This document shows positions 55,545-64,000 of a DNA stretch of 64,000 nt, in pieces (positions within the stretch are counted from its first letter, which is position 1; the number at the start of each line of letters is the position of its first letter). The stretch lies in contig NZ_QUZZ01000008.1 of the NCBI RefSeq assembly GCF_003545695.1, forward strand, positions 124,001 through 188,000. Direction: 5' to 3'. The stretch comes from Taibaiella helva. Lineage in GTDB: Bacteria > Bacteroidota > Bacteroidia > Chitinophagales > Chitinophagaceae. The notes beneath the pieces are model-generated. The model was given only the letters and a program-made list of their open reading frames with translations. It was not told the origin of the DNA and ran no database searches. A program made the translations under genes and the position numbers.

Positions 55545-58370
55545 ATGTCCGACAACCCTAAAAAGCTTTTTCTCCTGGACGCCATGGCGCTGGTGTACCG
55601 GGCCTACTATGCGCTGATCCGCAGCCCGCGGCTCACCAGCAAAGGCCGCAATACCAATGCCCAGTTCGGGTTTACCAATACCTTGTTCGACCTGATCCAG
55701 AAAGAGCGGCCTACGCATATGGCGGTGGTATGGGATACCCATGCGCCTACTGAACGGCATACCGATTTTACCGACTATAAAGCCAATCGGCAGGAAGCGC
55801 CCGAAGACCTGATGGATGCGCTCCCTGACATCAAGCGGATCATAAAAGGGTTTAATATTCCCAGCCTTGAGCTCGATGGCTACGAAGCCGACGATATTGT
55901 AGGCACCCTTGCCCTGGAGGGCGCAGAAAAAGGCTATACCGTTTATATGGTGACGCCGGATAAGGACTATGGCCAGGTGGTGCGGGAGAATGTCTTTATT
56001 TATAAGCCGGGTTATAAGGGCGGTACTTTCGAAATATTGGGAGAAAAAGAGGTGTGTGAAAAGTGGGGCATTAACCATGTCAGCCAGGTGATTGATATCC
56101 TGGGATTGATGGGTGATGCCGTCGACAATATTCCCGGTATCGCCGGTATCGGCGAAAAGACAGCCGCCAAGCTGCTGGCCGAATACAGCACCCTGGAAAA
56201 TGTACTGGATAATGCCGACAAGATCAAGGGTGCGCTGGGCGAGAAGATCCGTAACGGCAGGGAAAGCGCTATCATCTCCAAAAAGCTGGCGACCATTATT
56301 ACCAATGTGCCGATAGAATTCCACGAAGAAGATTTCCGGTTAAAAGAGTGGAATGAACCGGAGCTGATGGAAGTTTTCAACGAGCTGGAATTCCGTACGC
56401 TTGGAAAGCGGATCTTCGGAGATGCCCGTCCGCAGGGCGATCCGGCCATTGCCAGCGGACAGAAGGATCTGTTCGGCAATGATGTTACCATTCTGCCCTC
56501 TACGCAATCAGAGGCGGGACAAGGCGATCTGTTTGCCAGCCTGGAAGGTTTCGGGACCATACAGAATACACCGCACAATTATATCCTGGTCGACACACCG
56601 GAGGCATTGCAGCAATTCCTGGCGGCAGCGCAGCCGCAAAAGGAAATATGCTTCGATACGGAAACGACCGGTACCGACGCTATGCGCGCCGAACTGGTAG
56701 GGCTCAGCTTCAGCTGGAAAAAGGGAGAAGGTTATTATATTCCCTGCAGTGCCGATGAGCAGGAGGCAAAGGCCCTGCTGGAGCAGCTGCGGCCGCTGCT
56801 GGACCGGGAGGACGTGCTTTGGATAGGACAGAACGTGAAGTATGATCTGCTGATGCTGAAGAACTATGGCTTCGGGCTGAAGAGCGCGCACTTCGATACT
56901 ATGCTGGCCCATTACAGCCTTGAGCCGGAAGGCAAGCGGGGCATGGATTTACTGAGTATGAAATACCTGCAGTACCAGCCGGTAAGCATTGAAACCCTGA
57001 TTGGAAAAAAAGGCAAAGGGCAAGGTAATATGCGCGATGTGGAACTGCCGCTGATCAAGGAATACGCTGCGGAAGACGCCGATATTACCTGGCAATTGAA
57101 AGAAGTGTTCGCACCGATGCTACAGCAATCGGGCGTATCCGATTTGTTTGAGAAAGTGGAGAATCCCCTGGTGCCGGTATTGGCCGATATGGAGTTTGAA
57201 GGTGTGGGCATAGATGTGGGCTTCCTGGAAGAATATTCGAAAGAGCTGGGCCGCGAGATCAGGGAAGCGGAAGAGAAAGTGTACCGCCTGGCAGGTGTGG
57301 AATTCAACCTGGCTTCGCCCAAACAATTGGGCGAAGTGCTGTTTGAGAAAATGAAGCTGGACGAGAAGGCGAAGAAGACCAAAACAGGGCAGTATGCTAC
57401 GGGTGAAGATGTGCTGCAGAAGCTGCGCGCGCGCCATGAGATCGTCGACAGCATCCTGGTATTCCGGGAATACAGCAAGCTGAAATCGACCTATGCCGAT
57501 TCCCTGCCACTGATGGTCAATCCGAAGACAGGACGCATACATACTTCGTTCAATCAGTCGGTGGTGGTAACCGGCCGCCTGAGCAGCAATAATCCCAACC
57601 TTCAGAATATTCCGATCCGTACCGACAGGGGGCGGGAAATCCGTAAAGCCTTTATCTCCTGCGATGAGCAGCATGTGCTGCTCTCGGCTGACTATTCGCA
57701 GATCGAGCTGCGTGTAGTGGCGGCTATCAGCGGCGATGAAGGAATGATCCGGGCTTTCCGTGAGAATAAAGATATTCACCGGGCCACTGCTGCCAAGGTC
57801 TACGGCGTAACGGAAGAAGAAGTAACTTTTGAGCAAAGGCGGAATGCCAAGGCCGTTAATTTCGGCATCATTTACGGCCAGTCGGCTTTCGGCCTGGCCG
57901 ATAACCTGGGCATCAGCCGCACGGAGGCGAAAGAGATTATTGAAAATTATTTTAAAGAATATCCTGCTATCAAGCAATACATGGATAATTCCATTGCCTT
58001 TGCCAAGCAGCATGGTTATGTGAAAACACTAATGGGGCGCAGGATACGGCTGGCCGATATCAATTCTTCCAACCAGACCGTGCGGGGCTTTGCTGAAAGA
58101 GTGGCGATCAATGCGCCGATACAGGGCTCTGCCGCCGATATGATCAAGCTGGCGATGATCAAAATCGACAAGGCGATCAAAGCTGCAGGCGTAAAAGCCC
58201 GCATGATCCTGCAGGTACATGACGAACTGGTATTCGACGTACCTTTGCAGGAGGTAGAGCAGGTGAAGACCATCGTGCTGGACAATATGCAATCGGCCCT
58301 GGCCCTGCCCAATGATGTGCCGGTAGTGGCAGAATCGGGCACCGGCCGCAACTGGCTGGATGCGCACTAA
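55545..58370 (+). CDS. polA: DNA polymerase I
   Basis: Repair and Okazaki-fragment polymerase of 941 residues. Three domains in order: 5'-3' exonuclease (about 5-290; LLDAMALVYRAYYAL, TPDKDYGQ, GDAVDNIPGIAGIGEKTA), 3'-5' exonuclease (about 345-530) with the intact ExoI motif FDTETTG (Asp371, Glu373), so proofreading is probably active, and family A polymerase (about 550-941) with motif A ADYSQIELR (Asp716), motif B RRNAKAVNFGIIYG and motif C VHDELVFD (Asp893). The start MSDNPKKLFLLDAM is chosen because the ten upstream codons lie in the promoter. Confidence 0.97.
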   Translation: MSDNPKKLFLLDAMALVYRAYYALIRSPRLTSKGRNTNAQFGFTNTLFDLIQKERPTHMAVVWDTHAPTERHTDFTDYKANRQEAPEDLMDALPDIKRIIKGFNIPSLELDGYEADDIVGTLALEGAEKGYTVYMVTPDKDYGQVVRENVFIYKPGYKGGTFEILGEKEVCEKWGINHVSQVIDILGLMGDAVDNIPGIAGIGEKTAAKLLAEYSTLENVLDNADKIKGALGEKIRNGRESAIISKKLATIITNVPIEFHEEDFRLKEWNEPELMEVFNELEFRTLGKRIFGDARPQGDPAIASGQKDLFGNDVTILPSTQSEAGQGDLFASLEGFGTIQNTPHNYILVDTPEALQQFLAAAQPQKEICFDTETTGTDAMRAELVGLSFSWKKGEGYYIPCSADEQEAKALLEQLRPLLDREDVLWIGQNVKYDLLMLKNYGFGLKSAHFDTMLAHYSLEPEGKRGMDLLSMKYLQYQPVSIETLIGKKGKGQGNMRDVELPLIKEYAAEDADITWQLKEVFAPMLQQSGVSDLFEKVENPLVPVLADMEFEGVGIDVGFLEEYSKELGREIREAEEKVYRLAGVEFNLASPKQLGEVLFEKMKLDEKAKKTKTGQYATGEDVLQKLRARHEIVDSILVFREYSKLKSTYADSLPLMVNPKTGRIHTSFNQSVVVTGRLSSNNPNLQNIPIRTDRGREIRKAFISCDEQHVLLSADYSQIELRVVAAISGDEGMIRAFRENKDIHRATAAKVYGVTEEEVTFEQRRNAKAVNFGIIYGQSAFGLADNLGISRTEAKEIIENYFKEYPAIKQYMDNSIAFAKQHGYVKTLMGRRIRLADINSSNQTVRGFAERVAINAPIQGSAADMIKLAMIKIDKAIKAAGVKARMILQVHDELVFDVPLQEVEQVKTIVLDNMQSALALPNDVPVVAESGTGRNWLDAH

Positions 58371-58403
58371 GCCAGCTTTAAAAAAAGAACTAAATAAGTA
58401 GCG

Positions 58404-58562
58404 ATGCGAACAGAGAGCAGGAAAAAGGAACTGCCGGCGATGGAAACAGAGGAGATGGAGCAGCAACCTTTCCTGATGTGTGCCCGGCTTTGCGAGTTCA
58501 AAAAATGCTGTAAGAAATACAAGGAGGGCAAACGATGTAAGAAATGCCCCAAAAAGCATTAA
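58404..58562 (+). CDS. Small Cys-rich basic protein (52 residues)
   Basis: Short ORF 33 bases after polA. The C-terminal half holds six Cys (26, 30, 35, 36, 45, 48) amid many Lys: CARLCEFKKCCKKYKEGKRC then KKCPKKH. The C-x3-C and C-x2-C spacings suggest a zinc-binding or other metal site; the Glu-rich N-terminal half looks unstructured. A second in-frame Met at codon 13 could be the true start. Co-transcription with polA is likely because no terminator lies between and a strong one follows. Function unknown. Confidence 0.6.
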   Translation: MRTESRKKELPAMETEEMEQQPFLMCARLCEFKKCCKKYKEGKRCKKCPKKH

Positions 58563-58569
58563 GCTAAAC

Positions 58570-58612
58570 AAAAAAAGGAAGTCAAGTTCTAAAAACTTGA
58601 CTTCCTTTTTTT
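58570..58612. terminator. Strong bidirectional terminator
   Basis: A perfect 19-bp inverted repeat (58570-58588 with 58594-58612, loop CTAAA), bounded by A and T runs, between the polA unit and the convergent collagen-like gene. Its arm shares GAAGTCAAGTT with the terminator at 17886-17940. Confidence 0.88.
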
Positions 58613-58621
58613 CGTTCATAC

Positions 58622-60913
58622 TTATTTCCGCTTCATCGCAGGCATCCGGGACAGGTTTTCCTTTTTCAAGTTCACCGGCGCCTTATTGATCTTCAGCGCA
58701 GGATCCTTTTTCAATTCAACCGGGTTCAGGTATTTGCCTTTGTTCATCGCTTCTTTTTCTACTTCGGGCTTCACCCTGTGGGCATCAGCATAAGCATCGT
58801 GGCGGATACCGGTCACCTGCCAGCTTACTTCTGTATTGGGTTCGCTGGTGCGGATCTGGAACTTATTGCCGGATACTTTTTTGCTGATGATCGCCTGGGC
58901 AAAAGTACCGCCGATTACGGTCAGCTGGTAACGGAAATCTTTGTTCAGCGCCTCGAAGTAATCGGGCAGGGTTACGGTCACATAGCCGCTGGCATCGGTA
59001 GTTGCATTGCCGTTGTATACGTTCATCATATCGGGACTCTCCACGAAAGAGTGGTACAGGTATTTGTTCGCCGGATCGAGCGGGTGATCGATCTTGAAAG
59101 TACCCATAGCCTTGCTCAGGCTACCGGTTACCTGCACATCGCCGTCGAAGTAGCCGGCATAACCGACACCAAAACTGCTGGTCGCACCGCTGGCGCCGTA
59201 AACGCCGAAGTTGGCATCGCCCCCCTGTGCAAAACCCAGCAGACCATATTTGGCACCGCCAAATACAGGGTTGCTTTCATCGAAGACAGAGGCTACACCG
59301 TAAACAGCTATGCCGGTATCGGAGCTGAATGAAGAAGCATGTACGCCGAACACCTGGCCGATACCATCGCTGGCCTCACCCTGTGCCCTGACGCCGACAT
59401 TTCCGCCATAGCCCAGTATACCGGTTCCTTGTGTGAGAACGTTATTAGCGGGAGTCGACTGACCCCATATGCCAAAGCCCAGGCCAGTACTATCGATGCT
59501 TCTGATTGCCCCGATGGGGTAGAGGCCTGCACTATTGAAGGTAGCTACCAGGGGAACCGTGTCGGTGGAGATAATGTGTAATCTTGCTCCTGGAGCAGTA
59601 GTGCCTAAGCCCAGCTTGCCATCAGTCTCATACAGTTTGGAATTACCTACAGCTGTAGCGCTGGTGAACTTCGGTATATAATTGAGCGTGCCATTTACGC
59701 TGCCACCACCGCCGGAAGGAAGGGTAACGTTGTTGCCATTGGATATAGTAAGAATATTGCCGCTGATGCTGAGGGTCTGTGCATCGGGACCCGCGGGGCC
59801 TTGAGGACCCGCAGGACCGGCAGGCCCTTGGGGGCCAGCTGCGCCGGGAGCACCTGTAGCGCCAATTGGACCTATTGGCCCCTGAGGACCGGCTGCACCG
59901 GTAGCACCGGTGATACCTATAGGGCCGGCAGGACCCTGAGCGCCGGTTGCACCGGCAGGACCGGCAGGACCAACAGGGCCAGCTACACCTTGTGCACCTG
60001 CCGGACCGACAGGTCCGATAGCACCCGTTGCACCGGTAGGGCCGACAGGACCAACAGGGCCGGCTACACCTTGCGCACCTGCCGGACCGACAGGTCCGAT
60101 AGCGCCCGTTGCACCAGTAGCACCTGCCGGGCCTGCAGGACCCTGGGGACCGGCAGGGCCTTGCGGACCAACGGGACCTCCGGCAGGGCCGGCCGGACCA
60201 ACAGGACCCTGGGGACCCACCGGGCCGACGGGACCTGTCAAACCTTGCGGACCAGCAGGTCCGACAGGACCTATAGCGCCCGTTGCACCCACAGGACCGG
60301 CCGGACCTGCAGGCCCCTGGGCTCCGGTAGCACCTGTAGCGCCGGCAGGTCCTACGGGACCAATAGCACCAGCGGGACCAGCCGCTCCCACAGGACCGGT
60401 AGCACCTGTAGCGCCGGTAGCGCCGGGTGCGCCGTCAACACCGTTGGTGCCATCAGCACCTGCAGGGCCGGCAGGACCAACAGGTCCCTGGGGGCCGGTA
60501 GCGCCCGATTGCGCGTACAAGGCATAAGGAACGCTAAGCAATTGTGCAGCGCCCAGGTCGGTATAGCTGGTACCTCCAGCAGGATCGATCTCTACTTTGA
60601 CATATTTATTGCCCAGGCTCCAGTCGATGGCCGCCATATCGCCGGAAGCTACGGTGCCACCGCCTATGGCTACGTTATAAAGCCCGTAGGTGTTGGTGCT
60701 TACAGCATGTGTTTCGCTATACTCAACGGTGCCGGTCGCAGAGCCATCCAGGATAGAGATACGCAGCCCGATAGCCTGGCCGGAAAGCGGCTCGCCGCTG
60801 TTATTGCGGGCGATACCCTGGTAATTGAATTTGCCTGGCGCTTGGGCCATAGCGCCCCGGCCGGTGAGCAGGGATAAGGCCAGAAGCGGAATGAGAATAC
60901 GGAGTTTTTTCAT
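58622..60913 (-). CDS. Secreted collagen-like GXY-repeat protein
   Basis: A 763-residue protein with signal peptide ending AMAQ. Residues about 25-136 form the N-terminal domain often placed before such repeats in Bacteroidota ([12 protein letters not shown] ... [10 protein letters not shown]). Residues 137-377 are 80 Gly-X-Y triplets, rich in GPA, GPV, GAT and GPQ, with a single one-residue break (an extra Gly after triplet 36). The remainder is an Ala/Gly-rich beta region resembling surface-fibre or tail-tip domains ([13 protein letters not shown], then [23 protein letters not shown]), and a basic C-terminus. No T9SS type A signal is visible. It may form a trimeric surface fibre. Confidence 0.85.
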   Translation of the reverse strand: MKKLRILIPLLALSLLTGRGAMAQAPGKFNYQGIARNNSGEPLSGQAIGLRISILDGSATGTVEYSETHAVSTNTYGLYNVAIGGGTVASGDMAAIDWSLGNKYVKVEIDPAGGTSYTDLGAAQLLSVPYALYAQSGATGPQGPVGPAGPAGADGTNGVDGAPGATGATGATGPVGAAGPAGAIGPVGPAGATGATGAQGPAGPAGPVGATGAIGPVGPAGPQGLTGPVGPVGPQGPVGPAGPAGGPVGPQGPAGPQGPAGPAGATGATGAIGPVGPAGAQGVAGPVGPVGPTGATGAIGPVGPAGAQGVAGPVGPAGPAGATGAQGPAGPIGITGATGAAGPQGPIGPIGATGAPGAAGPQGPAGPAGPQGPAGPDAQTLSISGNILTISNGNNVTLPSGGGGSVNGTLNYIPKFTSATAVGNSKLYETDGKLGLGTTAPGARLHIISTDTVPLVATFNSAGLYPIGAIRSIDSTGLGFGIWGQSTPANNVLTQGTGILGYGGNVGVRAQGEASDGIGQVFGVHASSFSSDTGIAVYGVASVFDESNPVFGGAKYGLLGFAQGGDANFGVYGASGATSSFGVGYAGYFDGDVQVTGSLSKAMGTFKIDHPLDPANKYLYHSFVESPDMMNVYNGNATTDASGYVTVTLPDYFEALNKDFRYQLTVIGGTFAQAIISKKVSGNKFQIRTSEPNTEVSWQVTGIRHDAYADAHRVKPEVEKEAMNKGKYLNPVELKKDPALKINKAPVNLKKENLSRMPAMKRK
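59783..60505 (-). repeat. GXY triplet-coding repeat tract
   Basis: 80 Gly-X-Y codon triplets plus one extra Gly codon. Within it, 59961-60039 and 60042-60120 are nearly identical copies offset by 81 bases (nine triplets), indicating recent in-frame duplication. Confidence 0.85.
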
Positions 60914-61010
60914 TTGGATAGATTAAAAAAAGGTTGAATTGCTAAGGTTAAACGCAAGCCAATACCTTCTGCGGCAAAGCAAAAGTGTAGAGGATATGGC
61001 TGGACGATAA

Positions 61011-61520
61011 TTAATGGATTTTCTGAATCTTATAGGCGGTGCGGTAAAGCTTTCCTTTCTGGCCGAAGCTTACTTCAAGCGAATAAGTGCCGGAAGCCAG
61101 GCTTTTCAGGCTTATGGATTGCTTTTCTTTACCCGTGCTCAGCGAACATTCTTTGTGCTCCATGCACCGGCCCAGTACATCGTACAGTGCATAGGAAAGC
61201 ACGCCGCCTGTAGTGAAGCGAGGTTGCAGGAAGACAATTTCTTCTGTAGGATTGGGATAAACATCGAGGGTGCCGGCGAAAAATTGCCGCCCATCGATAC
61301 CTACGGTTTTTTTAACGGGCTGCAGCGCTCCGGGCGTGATGATAATGCCGGGGCCGCTAAGGGTCGGAGGCAACAGGTCGCCGATGGCGTACTCATGTGT
61401 ATTGCCGGCAATTACCGTGCTGCCGCCGGTCGCATTTACCGTGCTGGGGCCAATACTTTGCGCCCGCGCGGTAATGGTTCCCAGGCACAGGGAACACATA
61501 ACCATAATGGTTTTTTTCAT
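61011..61520 (-). CDS. Small T9SS type A sorting-domain protein
   Basis: A 169-residue exported protein. Signal peptide MKKTIMVMCSLCLGTITARAQ, a short region of about 60 residues (STVNATGGSTVIAGNTHEYAIGDL) and a T9SS type A domain (LDVYPNPTEEIVFLQP, YALYDVLGRCM, LASGTYSLEVSF, YKIQKIH). There is little room for a catalytic domain, so it may be an adhesin-like or structural product; such proteins often accompany fibre genes like its collagen-like neighbour. 97 bases upstream of that gene on the same strand. Confidence 0.8.
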   Translation of the reverse strand: MKKTIMVMCSLCLGTITARAQSIGPSTVNATGGSTVIAGNTHEYAIGDLLPPTLSGPGIIITPGALQPVKKTVGIDGRQFFAGTLDVYPNPTEEIVFLQPRFTTGGVLSYALYDVLGRCMEHKECSLSTGKEKQSISLKSLASGTYSLEVSFGQKGKLYRTAYKIQKIH

Positions 61521-61748
61521 GGGATGAGTGATTTAAGCTAAAGACAGCAGTATTGCGACAACTGTCTTAACAATATGTAAAATTAACTATACTTTTAACT
61601 TTGCCAAGCTGCCGACCCTTATCCTGCAATATTTTTTAATTCTTCTTTTATTACACGCGTAAAATCTGCATCTCAGGTGTGCTGGATTGTCTGCACGAAA
61701 AACTGCATTGCCAAGTAAAATTTTACCTTGATCTTTGCGTTATCTTAT

Positions 61749-62312
61749 ATGATGTCAACGAAAGTAAAAGGAACGCTGCTGTTGCTGCTGATGGGAATGG
61801 CAGCCGTATTGTATGCCTGCTCGAAATATAAGGACCCGCCTCCGGCCGTGCCTAATGACGAGCTGAAAAACCGCAAATACTGCAACGATCCCCTGGCGGT
61901 CAACTTCAATTGGGGCTTTCCCGGCACTCCCGATAGCACGATCTGCATTTATCCGGTCGATTCGTTCCTGGGCTCCTGGGCGCTTACCGATACGGCATTT
62001 TTACCGGACGGAACCATTAAGTCGACACAGACCAGAAACCTGGTTTTCACGGCAACGGAAGACACTTTGAAAACGCATCTTTCAGCCACCGGCTGGTGCG
62101 GGAATACCTTCCCCTTTTTCGCTACCGCCAACAAATACCGGAGAGCGGTCATCGATACCTTGCTGGAAGGCTCGCCAGGCCAGCATATTTGCAACAATAC
62201 GGATACGCTGAGCGGAAGCCTGCTTCTTGGAAATGACACGATGCATATCGATTTTGCCATTACTGATGCGGAAGGCACGCTTTATCACAAAGGGACGGCT
62301 ATAAGGCAATAA
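61749..62312 (+). CDS. Putative lipoprotein
   Basis: Unrecognised 187-residue protein. Start at one of the paired ATGs 61749/61752, giving MSTKVKGTLLLLLMGMAAVLYAC with lipobox LYAC; a TTG upstream is open but overlaps a GATCTTTG promoter-like box. The mature part contains Cys residues in YCNDPLAVNFNWGFPGTPDSTICIYP and GWCGNTFPF, and a GSWALTDTAF...SGSLLLGNDTMHIDF pattern like lipocalin-type lipoproteins. The 228 bases before it are AT-rich with no gene. 36 bases before ribE. Confidence 0.65.
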   Translation: MMSTKVKGTLLLLLMGMAAVLYACSKYKDPPPAVPNDELKNRKYCNDPLAVNFNWGFPGTPDSTICIYPVDSFLGSWALTDTAFLPDGTIKSTQTRNLVFTATEDTLKTHLSATGWCGNTFPFFATANKYRRAVIDTLLEGSPGQHICNNTDTLSGSLLLGNDTMHIDFAITDAEGTLYHKGTAIRQ

Positions 62313-62348
62313 GTCCCGATTTTTAATCTTTAATTTTAGCTGCTCCTG

Positions 62349-62936
62349 ATGTTTACAGGAATTATAGAAGCCAAGGGTAATATAACCCGGGTAGTCAAAG
62401 AAGGGACCAATATCCATTTTACCGTAGCCAGTTCTATCAGCAAAGAGCTAAAGGTGGACCAGTCGGTCGCGCATGATGGCGTATGTCTTACGGTAACGGC
62501 CTGCGATGAGCATACGCATACGGTAACGGCTGTGGAGGAAACGCTGAAGAAAACCAATCTTGCAGCATGGCAGGAAGGCCGCATCATTAACCTGGAGCGG
62601 GCCATGAAGCTGGGCGATCGCCTCGACGGCCATATAGTTCAGGGGCATGTGGATACCCGCGGAACCTGCCTCAGCAGGGAAACGCTGGAAGGCAGCCATT
62701 TGTTCCGCTTTGAATTTCCCGAAGCCTTTGCTGCCCTGGTCATCGAAAAAGGATCCATCTGCATCAACGGGGTCAGCCTCACCGCTTTTGAAGTAGGGCG
62801 CAACACCTTTTCGGTAACGATCATTCCCTACACCCTGGAACAGACGACTTTCAGCGACCTGCAGGCGGGCGATGCCCTCAACCTGGAATTCGATATCCTG
62901 GGTAAATATATGCTGCGCATGAAAGCAGTAGCCTAG
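62349..62936 (+). CDS. ribE: Riboflavin synthase, alpha subunit
   Basis: Dismutates two lumazine molecules to riboflavin. 195 residues in two similar barrels: MFTGIIEAKG at the start, SVAHDGVCLTV in the first barrel, GHIVQGHVDTRG at the junction and SICINGVSLT in the second. Complete and of normal length. No FMN riboswitch is visible upstream. Confidence 0.96.
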   Translation: MFTGIIEAKGNITRVVKEGTNIHFTVASSISKELKVDQSVAHDGVCLTVTACDEHTHTVTAVEETLKKTNLAAWQEGRIINLERAMKLGDRLDGHIVQGHVDTRGTCLSRETLEGSHLFRFEFPEAFAALVIEKGSICINGVSLTAFEVGRNTFSVTIIPYTLEQTTFSDLQAGDALNLEFDILGKYMLRMKAVA

Positions 62937-62971
62937 CGTCTTTTTTTATCTGATCTTATCTGTCACGCCGC

Positions 62972-63448
62972 ATGATTGCTTTGTCCTTTCCCCCTCATGA
63001 ATTCCGGTTCCGGCAGCAGGAAGGGAAGCGTTATGTGTTCGACTTCATCCGGAAAAAATATGTGGTGCTTACCCCGGAAGAATGGGTACGGCAGCATCTG
63101 CTGGTATATTTCTGCGAAGTGATGGCCTATCCCAAAGGCCTTATTTCTGTCGAGAAGGAGATCAAGGTCAACCAGCTGAAGAAGCGCTATGATATTGTCG
63201 TCTACGACTATGAGCATCGTCCCTGGATGCTGATCGAATGCAAAGAGCCGGCTGTCCCGGTAAGCGAGCATACGCTGCAGCAATTGCTCCGCTACCACAG
63301 CAGTCTTCAATGTCCTTACTGGATGTTATCCAACGGTACACAGCATTTTTGTGCTACTGTGAGAGAACAGCAAGTCAGCTGGCTGGACCAGCTACCCGCC
63401 CACGATGGCCGTGTATTCCTTTCCCCGGAGAATGCCCAGGGCTCTTAA
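62972..63448 (+). CDS. HsdR N-terminal-type (PD-(D/E)xK) domain protein
   Basis: A 158-residue soluble protein made only of the type I restriction enzyme HsdR N-terminal domain fold. The nuclease-like core reads KKRYDIVVYDYEHRPWMLIECKEP, with the Asp and the ECK of a PD-(D/E)xK site separated by about 15 residues. No helicase domain or hsdM/hsdS gene is nearby, so it is probably not a working restriction system; a housekeeping nuclease-fold protein is one possibility. Its last 57 bases overlap, on the opposite strand, the end of the following protease gene. Confidence 0.8.
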   Translation: MIALSFPPHEFRFRQQEGKRYVFDFIRKKYVVLTPEEWVRQHLLVYFCEVMAYPKGLISVEKEIKVNQLKKRYDIVVYDYEHRPWMLIECKEPAVPVSEHTLQQLLRYHSSLQCPYWMLSNGTQHFCATVREQQVSWLDQLPAHDGRVFLSPENAQGS

Positions 63449-64000
63449 GATGACATTGTCCGTCTTATTGATCTGCTGGTAGTAGCCATTGCTGCGGAAG
63501 AGCATCCTGGCTATGATCGCTCTCGCCCGCTGCCTGATGAAGTCGAGCGCCTTGTTATCATTCCATACCTTGGCTACCTGTGCGGCATGTTCCTTGCCCA
63601 GGTTGGTTTTCAGCGCAGTCATCAGCTGGGGCGTAATGGTAAAGGAAGCATCGAACTGGCTGAAAGAGGTGTAGACGCTCATTTCTTTGCTGTTCCGGGA
63701 ATAGTATTCGTACACCGTGTTGCTCAGTGCCGGAGAGGACAGCAGCTCGTAAAGCTCGGCAGCCAACGGACTACTCTCGTAAGGGGTGATGATGTCCGGC
63801 TTGATGCCACCGCCGCCATAGACAATACGGTGCTTCTCTTCGGTAAAATAACGAATGGTATCTGCCGGTCCCAGGGTATCGGGGCCGTTAAGCGAGCCAT
63901 TGTGGAAGCGGTTCTCAAAATCCTCTTCATAAACCTCCCGGCCTTTGTCGTAAGGTCTTTGAATACTGCGCCCCGAAGGGGTGTAATACCTTGCTACAGT
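63392..64000 (-). CDS. S41 family C-terminal-processing peptidase (partial, 3' part)
   Basis: Only the last 202 codons are in the window; the gene continues past the right edge. The visible frame begins TVARYYTPSGRSIQRPYDKG, the strand-turn typical of CTP/Tsp proteases just after the catalytic Ser-Lys region, then YGGGGIKPD, which is characteristic of Bacteroidota S41 members. The remaining 120 residues are an alpha-helical C-terminal domain (VWNDNKALDFIRQRARAIIARMLFRSNGYYQQIN). The catalytic residues themselves lie outside the window. The 3' end overlaps the convergent HsdR-N-type gene by 57 bases. Confidence 0.88.
   Translation of the reverse strand, partial: TVARYYTPSGRSIQRPYDKGREVYEEDFENRFHNGSLNGPDTLGPADTIRYFTEEKHRIVYGGGGIKPDIITPYESSPLAAELYELLSSPALSNTVYEYYSRNSKEMSVYTSFSQFDASFTITPQLMTALKTNLGKEHAAQVAKVWNDNKALDFIRQRARAIIARMLFRSNGYYQQINKTDNVILRALGILRGKEYTAIVGG

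Noticed and set aside
59783-60505. Regular repeats that could suggest a CRISPR array
   Set aside because: The period is 9 bases in coding phase (Gly-X-Y), with no constant repeat/spacer alternation and no cas genes.
59801-60877. Repetitive Arg/Thr/Gly-rich open frame opposite the collagen-like gene
   Set aside because: Reverse reading of GXY codons; low complexity without biological sense.
62313-62348. FMN riboswitch before ribE
   Set aside because: The gap is only 36 bases, too short for the aptamer, and no matching conserved pieces are seen.
1-64000. tRNA, rRNA, insertion sequence or prophage
   Set aside because: No cloverleaf with conserved T-loop, no rRNA signature and no transposase or phage structural frames were recognised on either strand by eye; a covariance-model search would be decisive.

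Overview
The window is a continuous chromosomal stretch from a member of the Bacteroidota, most likely the Chitinophagaceae or a close relative. The evidence is the PorQ component of the type IX secretion system (T9SS), several secreted proteins ending in T9SS sorting domains, an LptE/LptC/LolA envelope set, a SecA of about 1,100 residues with a C-terminal zinc motif, and promoters of the TTTG-N19-TAnnTTTG type typical of this phylum. Base composition by eye is close to half G+C. I see no rRNA, tRNA, CRISPR array, insertion sequence or prophage; it reads as core genome with small family-specific genes between housekeeping genes.

Layout. 0-6 kb: hutI, a LolA-like carrier, two related lipoproteins, fusA. 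6-14 kb: an overlapping trio (YARHG lipoprotein, VanX-like dipeptidase, DUF2306 membrane protein), fabI, porQ, a seven-repeat FG-GAP secreted protein and a tandem pair of small exported proteins. 13.5-23 kb: a yebC-thioesterase-glyA operon, a biotinyl carrier protein, a DUF4476 protein, a methyltransferase, a TonB-C protein and secA. 23-29 kb: three T9SS cargo proteins and a lone dipeptide-type ABC permease. 29-34 kb: alanine dehydrogenase, a TerB-like protein, the coaX-porin-lptC operon and a Lon-substrate-binding-domain protein.

34.3-46.2 kb is the most coherent region: a complete tryptophan operon (trpE-G-D-C-F-B-A, several genes overlapping by 4 bases) followed on the same strand by a bifunctional DAHP synthase/chorismate mutase, a small membrane protein, aroB, aroA and aroC. 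Upstream of trpE there is a consensus promoter, a 26-codon leader ORF with Trp-Trp and a further Trp codon, an intrinsic terminator and a competing antiterminator helix: a ribosome-mediated Trp attenuator that can be read directly from the sequence. This is the best regulatory find in the window. TrpF carries Asn where the family's catalytic Asp is expected.

46-64 kb: lptE, a conserved hypothetical with a TTG start, secG, a DsbD-alpha-like protein, a TrmH/SpoU methyltransferase, clpS, a sodium:solute symporter, an outer-membrane barrel, a GlcD-type FAD dehydrogenase, an L,D-transpeptidase, ppa, a DUF3574 lipoprotein, polA, a 52-residue Cys-rich ORF, a collagen-like GXY-repeat protein, a small T9SS protein, a lipoprotein, ribE, an HsdR-N nuclease-fold protein and the C-terminal part of an S41 (CTP) protease that runs off the right edge. 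Many gene ends carry strong hairpin terminators, and those at convergent gene ends appear to serve both strands.
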